Source: an uncultured Selenomonadaceae bacterium (GTDB lineage: Bacteria; Bacillota; Negativicutes; Selenomonadales; Selenomonadaceae). From it: DNA of 8,144 bases. The translations under genes and the position numbers were made by a program. The stretch covers positions 1-8,144 of the forward strand of contig CACZOL010000055.1 in NCBI GenBank assembly GCA_902782705.1, written 5' to 3'. The first letter of the stretch is position 1; each line of letters starts with the position of its first letter. Under the pieces are notes generated by a model that saw nothing but the letters and a program-made list of their open reading frames with translations, was not told where the DNA came from and made no database searches. Positions 1-5,794 of this stretch are shown piece by piece.

Positions 1-169
1 CCCTCTCTAACGGTGGGCTTCCGTCTTTGCCTACAACGCTTCCCGCATATTCGGCAAAGCTGCTCCGAGGCGAGTTCGCATTCGTTTCTCCTCCGCCTTG
101 CACCAACCGGCGGCTCTCTGTAGGATTCGCGAATGTTACTGCTCCTCTTCCGCGCATTTATTCTGTATA
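1..169 (-). promoter_or_regulatory. T-box leader, leucine-type (5' part; runs off the left edge)
   Basis: T-box leaders sense uncharged tRNA and allow read-through into amino-acid genes. Read on the minus strand, the conserved Stem I landmarks occur in order. They are AGGAGCAGTA (147-138), AGAGAG (119-114), GGTTGGTGCAAG (108-97) and the specifier loop GAA-CTC (77-72) followed by GCC and GGAGC. The triplet after GAA is CUC, a leucine codon. A 6-bp helix (TTTGCC 58-53 with GGCAAA 31-26) and a CCGTTA element (13-8) follow, as expected between Stem I and the antiterminator. The AGGGTGG..CCGCG T-box sequence itself and the regulated gene lie beyond position 1. The gene is probably leuS or a leucine biosynthesis or transport gene, but that is inference. 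The 5' end is approximate. Confidence 0.88.
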
Positions 170-175
170 GATGGT

Positions 176-204
176 AGCCTATCATAAAAATCACGCGTTT
201 GCAA
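176..204 (-). promoter_or_regulatory. Possible promoter of the T-box transcript
   Basis: On the minus strand, TTGCAA (204-199) and TAGGCT (181-176) are separated by 17 bp, between the spoVD terminator and the T-box leader. The -35 is fair (TTGCAA against TTGACA) but the -10 matches TATAAT poorly. Position is the main argument: a promoter must lie in this gap if the T-box is transcribed separately. An alternative -10, TATACA, lies slightly downstream without a good -35. Confidence 0.35.
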
Positions 205-210
205 GGATTT

Positions 211-250
211 TTTATAAAAACGCCCGCAAGGAAACGAATCCTTGCGGGCG
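211..250 (-). terminator. Strong intrinsic terminator after spoVD
   Basis: A perfect 12-bp GC-rich stem (CGCCCGCAAGGA at 250-239 paired with 232-221) has a 6-nt loop. On the minus strand it is followed directly by TTTTTAT. It starts 15 bp past the spoVD stop codon and cleanly separates that operon from the T-box leader downstream. Confidence 0.93.
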
Positions 251-265
251 TCACCATCTTGTCCA

Positions 266-2281
266 CTATGTTGCCGGCATCGTGGGCGCAAAGCGAACGA
301 CGATCTCCGAGCCTTGTTCGACGACTGTGCCGGGCGCAACGTCTTGGCTTGTCGCCGTTCCGCGTCCCTCGGCTCGCATACGGAGCCCCGCGCTCTCGAT
401 TTGCGTCTGCGCCTCTGATACGTCGAATCCGACGACGTTCGGTACGGTAGCGCGAACAACCGGCGGCTTTTCTTCAACCGGCGCTTCGCTGGCAGCAGAT
501 TGCTTTCCTTCGAAAGGATCGCTGGACGGTTCGACGTTCAGATAACGGAAAAGCTGCTGAAAAATCTTCGATGCGACCGGCGCGGCAATTTGTCCGCCAT
601 AATAGGTCCCCAATGGCTCGTCGATAATGACCAGCAGCGCAACCTCGGGATCCTCTGTCGGCGCGAAACCGCAAAATGAAGCGATATAACTGCCTTCCTT
701 ATATCCGACGGCGTCTGTGTTGATCTTTTGGGCGGTTCCGGTTTTCCCGCCGATACGGTAACCTTTGACCTTAGCTTTTTGACCGCCGCCCGTCGATACG
801 ACCTGCTCCAAAAGCCCGATCAATGTTTTGTCCGTTTCCGAGCTGATTGCCCGCCGCACCTGATGAGGTTTTGTCTCTTCATAGACGGAGCCGTCTTCAT
901 TATAGACGGTCTTCACAATGTACGGCTTCATCAGCACGCCGTCGTTTGCAACGGCGGACATTGCCGTAATGAGCTGCAGCGGCGTCACCGCGATACTCTG
1001 CCCAATGGACATCGTGGCAATATCGGAATCGTACATTTTGTCCGAATCGAAGAGAAGCCCCGCTTCCTCCGCCGGCAGCTCAATGCCGGTCAATTCGCCG
1101 AAACCGAAGCGTCTCGCATACTTGTTCAGTCGATCCGCGCCAAGTTCCAGTCCGATGATCGCAAAACAAGTATTGATCGACTGCTTCATGACGTCCGTGA
1201 ACGTCACCGATCCGAAGCTGTCGCCGCTCCAGTTCTCGATGCGCTTCTCACTGACGATCAAAAAGCCCGGATCCATATACCAAGTATTGGGCGCAACCAT
1301 ATCTTCCTCCAAAGCCGCCGCAGCGACAATGGACTTGAATGTGGAACCCGGTTCATAAATGCTCGAAACGGCACGATTTTTCCAAACCTCCATCGGATAG
1401 TCCTCAAAATGGTTTGGATTGTATGAAGGCCGCGAGGCCATCGCAAGTATTTCCCCTGTCTTCGGCTTCATTACAAGTGCCGTCACTGACAGCGGCTGTG
1501 TTTCCGCAAACGCTTCTTCCAGCACTTCCTCGACCATAAACTGTACCGTCGAGTCAATGGTGAGCTGCACCGTCTTGCATTGATTCTTCCGCGGTCTGAG
1601 GCGTGATGACACCGAGTCGAGAATCGGACGATCGCTGACGTTATCCGTCTGCACGAAAGTTTCCGCCACGACGCCTTTAATCAAATCGTCATACGCCTGC
1701 TCAATACCGTCGAGTCCGACGTCGTCCGTACCGACAAAGCCAAGAATATTCGCCGCCAGTTCCTCATTTGGATAATATCGCTTCGGCTCGTCTTGGAAGC
1801 CCAAGCAGTTATATCCTTCCGAGCGGATCAGGTTCCGCACGGCCGCGACCTCGTCCGTGGAAAGAAAATGCTTGACCCAGACGAAGCCTCCCCCCTGCTC
1901 GATATCCCGCCGGATGGTTTCCTGCTTCAGCCCGATCAGCGGTGCAAGTTTCGCAGCTACCTCGTCTTCTTTACCTTTTTCAACATTGTTCGGATCGATG
2001 AAGAGCGACTTCATCATCAGACTGACTGCCAATTCCCGCCCGTTGCGATCAAGAATCGCGCCGCGCGGCGACTGCATGACGCGCTCTTCTCCCGTCTCGT
2101 GCCGTACCCTTGCCGCCAATTCTTCGCCTTGCACAAGCTGTATCCATGCATAGCGTACCACCAACAGCAAGAAAACCAGCCAAACGATCAGCAGCGCATA
2201 ACCGATATTGCGAGCGATCCGCTTCTGTTCACGTCGTCCGCGTGTTTCCCTTTCTTTTGAGTCCAGCTTGAATCGTTTCAT
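266..2281 (-). CDS. spoVD: SpoVD/FtsI-type class B penicillin-binding protein with one PASTA domain
   Basis: This is a membrane-anchored peptidoglycan transpeptidase of 671 aa acting outside the cytoplasmic membrane in septal or spore-cortex wall synthesis. A basic cytoplasmic tail is followed by a single membrane segment (about 26-47). The PBP dimerisation domain begins at RGAILDRNG (73-81). The transpeptidase domain has all three active-site motifs: STFK with catalytic Ser313, SIN (368-370) and KTG (513-515). An acidic, proline-rich linker leads to one C-terminal PASTA domain (about 612-666). Family knowledge: a single PASTA domain is typical of SpoVD rather than of vegetative PBP2B, which usually has two, so the name is likely but the role could be vegetative division. 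The ATG is preceded by AGGGTAGGAG, whose closest GGAG is only 1 nt away, so AGGG about 7 nt upstream may be the working site. It is the last gene of the string, 28 bp after bofA, with no mraZ, mraW, ftsL or murE beside it. Confidence 0.9.
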   Translation of the reverse strand: MKRFKLDSKERETRGRREQKRIARNIGYALLIVWLVFLLLVVRYAWIQLVQGEELAARVRHETGEERVMQSPRGAILDRNGRELAVSLMMKSLFIDPNNVEKGKEDEVAAKLAPLIGLKQETIRRDIEQGGGFVWVKHFLSTDEVAAVRNLIRSEGYNCLGFQDEPKRYYPNEELAANILGFVGTDDVGLDGIEQAYDDLIKGVVAETFVQTDNVSDRPILDSVSSRLRPRKNQCKTVQLTIDSTVQFMVEEVLEEAFAETQPLSVTALVMKPKTGEILAMASRPSYNPNHFEDYPMEVWKNRAVSSIYEPGSTFKSIVAAAALEEDMVAPNTWYMDPGFLIVSEKRIENWSGDSFGSVTFTDVMKQSINTCFAIIGLELGADRLNKYARRFGFGELTGIELPAEEAGLLFDSDKMYDSDIATMSIGQSIAVTPLQLITAMSAVANDGVLMKPYIVKTVYNEDGSVYEETKPHQVRRAISSETDKTLIGLLEQVVSTGGGQKAKVKGYRIGGKTGTAQKINTDAVGYKEGSYIASFCGFAPTEDPEVALLVIIDEPLGTYYGGQIAAPVASKIFQQLFRYLNVEPSSDPFEGKQSAASEAPVEEKPPVVRATVPNVVGFDVSEAQTQIESAGLRMRAEGRGTATSQDVAPGTVVEQGSEIVVRFAPTMPAT

Positions 2282-2309
2282 GCTCCTACCCTAACAGGCA
2301 AACAAAATC

Positions 2310-2561
2310 TCAAAGGAACTTTTCCCAAATAAAAAGCCCGATAACGCCCGGTATTCCAAAAACGCCTGCAAGCAACGCTTTCAATACCGTGATCTCGATA
2401 CCGGCGCCAAACAAATTTACAATAAACAACATGATTGCGCCGCAAACGCTGTTCGAGACGAATTTCAGCAAAAGCTCCACCGGCCATTTCAAAAGCCGCA
2501 CAATCAGACAAATCGCAAGCAGTCCGACGGCAAATGAAACGACAATGCTCGATTCTGCCAC
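2310..2561 (-). CDS. bofA: BofA-family membrane protein (pro-sigma-K processing inhibitor family)
   Basis: This is a small hydrophobic protein of 83 aa from the GTG start chosen here. A GTG at 2561 has AAGGAG ending 8 nt upstream, whereas the upstream ATG at 2606 has no comparable site and would add 15 non-conserved residues. Three hydrophobic stretches are visible (about 5-25, 33-52 and 56-80). The family signatures are the NSVCG...LFIVN segment in the middle and GIPG near the end. In Bacillus subtilis BofA holds the SpoIVFB protease inactive in the mother-cell membrane, and bofA lies just downstream of recR, as it does here. Whether this organism sporulates cannot be told from the window. 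In many related genomes the protein is kept without an obvious sigma-K, so another role is possible. The usual Asn between the second and third segments appears to be replaced. Confidence 0.85.
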   Translation of the reverse strand: MAESSIVVSFAVGLLAICLIVRLLKWPVELLLKFVSNSVCGAIMLFIVNLFGAGIEITVLKALLAGVFGIPGVIGLFIWEKFL

Positions 2562-2567
2562 AATGAT

Positions 2568-2575
2568 CTCTCCTT
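2568..2575 (-). promoter_or_regulatory. Ribosome binding site deciding the bofA start
   Basis: AAGGAGAG on the minus strand places GGAG 8 nt before GTG at 2561. This supports an 83-aa BofA rather than the longer ATG reading frame opening at 2606. Confidence 0.8.
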
Positions 2576-2612
2576 TTCCAAGGACGCACCGTCCATCTAT
2601 ATACAAAACAAT

Positions 2613-3209
2613 TTACAATTCTACGCGATTCTCCATCGCTTTTGCAAGCGTCACTTCGTCTGCGTATTCGAGATCGCCGCCTACGGGCAGCCCATGCGCG
2701 ATGCGAGTTACGCGCACCCCCATCGGTTTCAGGAGCCGCGCAATATACATTGCCGTCGCCTCCCCCTCAACGTTCGGGTTCGTCGCCATAATGACCTCTT
2801 TGACAGATCCGTCCTGAAGCCGCGACAAAAGTTCTTTAACGCGAAGATTTTCCGGTCCGATGCCCTCCAGCGGCGAAAGCGCGCCGTGCAATACATGGTA
2901 AACACCATGATAGTCGTGCATCCGTTCCACAGCCGCTACGTCCTGCGGCTGCTCAACGACACAGACCGTCGTATGGTCTCGCTTTACCGACGCACAGATT
3001 GCGCATGGATCCCGATCGCTCAGATTGCAGCAAACGCCGCAAAAACCGATTTTTTCCTTTGCTTCCAAGATTGCGCCCGCCAGCGCCCGCGCTTTTCCCT
3101 CGTCCATGTCGATGACATGATACGCAAGCCGCACGGCGGTCTTTGTTCCGACGCCCGGCAATGCGCGAAAATGCTCGATAAGTTTTGCGAGCGGCTCAAT
3201 GTACTGCAC
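2613..3209 (-). CDS. recR: Recombination mediator protein RecR
   Basis: RecR works with RecO (and RecF) to load RecA onto single-stranded DNA at gaps in the cytoplasm. The 198-aa length is normal for the family. A helix-hairpin-helix region with LPGVG lies at about 9-28. A C4 zinc site follows (Cys57, Cys60, Cys69, Cys72), with an extra Cys61 next to it. The Toprim domain starts at about 81 with the acidic residue Glu86 and includes NPNVEGEATA (144-153). The C-terminal segment HGLPVGGDLEYADEVTLAKA is nearly identical to the family consensus. The start is a GTG placed directly after the TAA of ybaB with no spacer. Its ribosome binding site (GGGGAT) lies within the end of ybaB, so the two are probably translationally coupled. 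The ybaB-recR order is conserved across many bacteria. Confidence 0.97.
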   Translation of the reverse strand: MQYIEPLAKLIEHFRALPGVGTKTAVRLAYHVIDMDEGKARALAGAILEAKEKIGFCGVCCNLSDRDPCAICASVKRDHTTVCVVEQPQDVAAVERMHDYHGVYHVLHGALSPLEGIGPENLRVKELLSRLQDGSVKEVIMATNPNVEGEATAMYIARLLKPMGVRVTRIAHGLPVGGDLEYADEVTLAKAMENRVEL

Positions 3210-3539
3210 TTAGATCATCCCCGGAGGCAGTCCAAGACCGCTCGTAAGTTTTGCCATCTCAGTCTGCATCATATCGTCGACCTTCTTGCCGCACTCATTG
3301 ACCGCCGATACGATCAAATCCTGCAGCATTTCCACATCGTCAGGATCCACCGCCGCTTTGTCGATGGAAAGAGATTCCACCAGCTTCTCGCCGTTCATCA
3401 CGACCTTGACGACGCCGCCGCCTACCGATACCTCCACTGTGCGCTTTTTCAGTTCTTCCTGCATCTTTTGCATTTGCGCCTGCATTTTCTGCACTTTTTT
3501 CATCATACCGGCCATATTGCCGCCCATTCCGCCAAACAT
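3210..3539 (-). CDS. ybaB: YbaB/EbfC-family nucleoid-associated protein
   Basis: This is a small dimeric DNA-binding protein that coats the nucleoid. It is 109 aa from the ATG at 3539, which has a strong GGGAGGAGG site 6 nt upstream. The reading frame stays open for another 27 codons upstream, but that part lacks family similarity and a binding site. The sequence shows a Met/Gly-rich start (MFGGMGGNM), a long Lys/Met/Gln helix (about 12-32), then the beta-strand region with VGGGVVKVVMNGE and the LQDLIVSAVN helix, as in the family. It ends in a Gly/Pro-rich tail. The gene is followed immediately by recR. Its leader from the mapped promoter would be about 230 nt long and contain the 160-bp palindrome. 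Confidence 0.95.
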   Translation of the reverse strand: MFGGMGGNMAGMMKKVQKMQAQMQKMQEELKKRTVEVSVGGGVVKVVMNGEKLVESLSIDKAAVDPDDVEMLQDLIVSAVNECGKKVDDMMQTEMAKLTSGLGLPPGMI

Positions 3540-3545
3540 TGTTTT

Positions 3546-3554
3546 CCTCCTCCC
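3546..3554 (-). promoter_or_regulatory. Ribosome binding site deciding the ybaB start
   Basis: GGGAGGAGG lies 6 nt before ATG at 3539 on the minus strand, a near-perfect match to the 16S rRNA tail. It rules in the 109-aa form over the longer open frame. Confidence 0.85.
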
Positions 3555-3600
3555 GCCGCGCTTGGGAAACTTTTTCCATAACGCGAACGAAACCTTTTCC

Positions 3601-3760
3601 GGAAACAATGAATAAGTCAAGTCGTGACCTTGTCGAGGAATTTTTTCGTCTGTCTAGGAAAATACTTCGAAAGCGTAGCATCGCTACGTCGAGAGGTATT
3701 TGACAACGACAGGCGGAAAAAGGCCCGGAAAAGGCGCGGCGGGACTTGTTCAGTGTTTCC
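3601..3760. repeat. 160-bp imperfect palindrome, possible MITE-like element
   Basis: The two 80-bp halves are inverted copies of each other around a centre at 3680-3682. The ends are GGAAACAATGAATAAGTC (3601-3618) and, on the other strand, GGAAACACTGAACAAGTC (3760-3743), which agree at 16 of 18 positions. Inner matches include TTTTTC.TCTGTC-like blocks and a perfect 6-bp core CGTAGC/GCTACG around a 3-nt loop. Seven bases, AAACCTT, occur just outside on both sides (3590-3596 and 3768-3774) and could be a target-site duplication, although they are not flush with the ends. It encodes no protein. A non-autonomous transposable element or a dispersed structured repeat are the two best readings. No second copy is present in this window. 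Confidence 0.72.
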
Positions 3761-3778
3761 GTTATAAAAACCTTCTAT

Positions 3779-3807
3779 AGCATAGCAAAGACCGCCCTTG
3801 CCGTCAA
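3779..3807 (-). promoter_or_regulatory. Sigma-A-type promoter for ybaB-recR-bofA-spoVD
   Basis: On the minus strand TTGACG (3807-3802) and TATGCT (3784-3779) are separated by exactly 17 bp, matching 5 of 6 and 4 of 6 consensus bases. It begins just past the dnaX stop codon. Transcription would start near 3772 and run through the palindrome before reaching ybaB. No intrinsic terminator is visible after dnaX, so read-through from dnaX may add to expression. Confidence 0.6.
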
Positions 3808-3819
3808 TCCATCCCCTTG

Positions 3820-5688
3820 TCATGGCTCGTCTGATGGAATATACGCTTCGTCCGTCAGGCCCGCAAAATCCTCATCAGTAATTGGCGGCGCTTCATTCGG
3901 CGACTCATTTTCTTTCGACGTTCGTACGGTCTGTTTTCCTCCCGCCATGGGCACGATTTGCGTATCGTCGCCGAAAATAGCCACGGCTTTTTCAATTTCT
4001 TTCCGATCGTTCGCCGGTAAAGACGCGACGACCTCCGCCGTCGTTTTCTTTTGCGTCGGCTTTTTTTTCTTTTCGGAAATTTTATCCTTCGCTCCGGAAG
4101 CGGGGCCACTTTCCACCACCAAGCGAAGCGGCCTGCCTGACAACGTCTCAAGGCATTCCTCAAGGATATTCCGATAGTCGTCCCGCTCCAGTCTTTTCGC
4201 GAGAAACGCGCTTGTAAAACGCACACAGAATCGCTCCGCCGTCATCCCTCCAAAAGCACCGTTGCCGACGCAGGTTCGGACGACCTGTCGTTCAGGATCC
4301 GCCTCCAATGCGGCGAGCAACCGCTTCCAGAGATCTTCCCCTTCCGGCGTCTGTACAAAAGCCGCATCTGTCGACACAATATTTGGTTTTGACGACGACG
4401 AAACACTTTGACGTTTCGAAGACTGTGCAGAGCGCGTTGCCGCCTGTCCCGCAGACGAAATCGGAACAGAAACAGGCGCAGCACCGGCCGCCAGCTTTTT
4501 TTCCATCGCTTCCAATCTCGCGGAAAGGGCTCGTATTCCCGCCTCCGCGTCCACGGAAAGAGAAGCAGCGCCGTCCGTTGCCGGACTTGCAGGGACGACC
4601 GCAGCGTCGTTCCGGCAAAGCGAAAGCAACGCCGTTTCCACCGCGATACGAGGCTCCGTCGTCCATCGCAGCTCCGTCAGCGCGTCATGCAACGAACGAA
4701 GCATCGGAAGGAACGCTTCCGCAGGGAAAAGCGACGACGTTTCCCGCAGCACCGCTTCGTCTGTTTCGTAAAGCTCCACGCCCCCCGGAATTCCAGCCGC
4801 CTGATATACCATTGCCGCACGCAGTTCTGCGATAAGCTCCGTCACAAGCTGCTTTGCGTCCTTTCCTTCCGCGAGGAGCTCAGCGACCGCAGACAGCGCA
4901 TCTTTCGCATCTTTCGCCGCGACTGCGCGAAGAATCCTGAGCAAACTTTCCCGACCGACAAGACCTAAAATCTCTCGTACAAGCGCTTCCGTCACGCGTT
5001 CCCCTGCGAGAGAAACGCATTGATCGAGCGTCGAAAGTGCGTCCCGAAGGCCGCCGTCCGCTTCCCGCGCTATCAGCGCAAGCGCCGCATCGTCTGCCGC
5101 AATCCCCGACGCCTGCACTACTTCCCGAAGACGTTCCTCTATATCTTTCGCCGCAATCCGTTTGAAATCATAGCGCTGACAGCGCGACTGGATCGTCGCG
5201 GGAACCTTTTGCAGCTCCGTCGTCGCAAGAATGAAAACGACACGCGGCGGCGGTTCTTCCAGCGTCTTCAGGAGTGCGTTGAAAGCCTCGCTGGTCAGCA
5301 TGTGCACTTCGTCGATGATATAGACTTTGTAACGTCCCAGTGCCGGAGCGAATTTCACCGTCTCCCGCAGTTCTCTGATCTCATCGATTCCGCGATTCGA
5401 AGCCGCGTCAATCTCCATGACGTCCATGGACGTCCCGTCGTTTACCCGCCGGCAGCTCTCACATTCGTTGCAGGGCTCCGCGCTTGGACCTTTTTCGCAA
5501 TTCAGCGCTTTCGCAAGGATTTTCGCCGTACTCGTTTTGCCCGTACCGCGCGGACCTGAAAATAGATACGCATGTCCGACACGGCCGCTCTCAATGGCCT
5601 GCGCGATTGTCCGGCTCACATGTTCCTGCCCGACCAGCTCCGAAAATCCCTGCGGCCTCCATTTGCGATAAAGCGCCACATACTCCAT
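3820..5688 (-). CDS. dnaX: DNA polymerase III subunit gamma/tau (clamp-loader ATPase)
   Basis: This is the motor subunit of the clamp loader at the replication fork. It is an AAA+ ATPase of 622 aa. The N-terminal MEYVALYRKWRP is typical. Walker A is GPRGTGKTS (45-53). Four zinc-binding cysteines follow at 64, 73, 76 and 79. Walker B is IIDEVH (124-129), and the SRC sensor motif is at 168-170. Domain III continues to about 360. A low-complexity Ala/Ser-rich linker (about 361-440) leads to a conserved C-terminal domain (about 445-530), which in Bacillota contacts the polymerase, and then a charged tail. The ATG has GGGAG 7 nt upstream. Codons 540-543 are a lysine run written as eight A followed by G, containing A AAA AAG in the frame used for ribosomal frameshifting in E. 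coli dnaX. The gene is 106 bp downstream of ftsZ, across a hairpin. Confidence 0.97.
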   Translation of the reverse strand: MEYVALYRKWRPQGFSELVGQEHVSRTIAQAIESGRVGHAYLFSGPRGTGKTSTAKILAKALNCEKGPSAEPCNECESCRRVNDGTSMDVMEIDAASNRGIDEIRELRETVKFAPALGRYKVYIIDEVHMLTSEAFNALLKTLEEPPPRVVFILATTELQKVPATIQSRCQRYDFKRIAAKDIEERLREVVQASGIAADDAALALIAREADGGLRDALSTLDQCVSLAGERVTEALVREILGLVGRESLLRILRAVAAKDAKDALSAVAELLAEGKDAKQLVTELIAELRAAMVYQAAGIPGGVELYETDEAVLRETSSLFPAEAFLPMLRSLHDALTELRWTTEPRIAVETALLSLCRNDAAVVPASPATDGAASLSVDAEAGIRALSARLEAMEKKLAAGAAPVSVPISSAGQAATRSAQSSKRQSVSSSSKPNIVSTDAAFVQTPEGEDLWKRLLAALEADPERQVVRTCVGNGAFGGMTAERFCVRFTSAFLAKRLERDDYRNILEECLETLSGRPLRLVVESGPASGAKDKISEKKKKPTQKKTTAEVVASLPANDRKEIEKAVAIFGDDTQIVPMAGGKQTVRTSKENESPNEAPPITDEDFAGLTDEAYIPSDEP

Positions 5689-5720
5689 TCCCGTTCTCCC
5701 GTCCTTTCCCTTTCGATACG

Positions 5721-5770
5721 AAAACCGCCGCTGAAGTCCCTGACCTTATCCTTGGCACTTCTTGCGGCGG
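5721..5770 (-). terminator. Possible weak terminator or attenuator between ftsZ and dnaX
   Basis: On the minus strand CCGCCGC (5770-5764) pairs with GCGGCGG (5731-5725), and inside it GAAGT pairs with ACTTC. A 19-nt loop remains and TTTTCG follows the stem. The T run is short and the loop large, so termination is probably partial. It lies 24 bp after the ftsZ stop and 32 bp before the dnaX start. Confidence 0.5.
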
Positions 5771-5794
5771 CCTCCCTCTATTGGGATTCTGTTT

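Noticed and set aside
728..1426. A 232-codon plus-strand open frame opposite spoVD
   Set aside because: It lies fully antisense to a complete transpeptidase gene and shows no recognisable domain or binding site.
2694..3581. A 295-codon plus-strand open frame opposite recR and ybaB
   Set aside because: It is antisense to two firmly identified genes, His/Arg-rich and without family signatures, as expected for the reverse of GC-rich coding DNA.
3617..3823. A 68-codon open frame on the minus strand over the dnaX-ybaB gap
   Set aside because: It starts inside the dnaX stop region and is mostly a translation of the palindrome. It has no ribosome binding site and no recognisable family, so it is a by-product of the repeat.
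4308..4968. Overlapping plus-strand open frames opposite dnaX
   Set aside because: They are rich in Arg, Pro and Ser, lack start signals and mirror the dnaX linker composition; they are shadow frames.
5689..5794. SRP RNA gene upstream of dnaX, as found in Bacillus
   Set aside because: The gap is only 106 bp and lacks the GGAA tetraloop and GTCAGG..AAGCAGCC core. Only a terminator-like hairpin is present.
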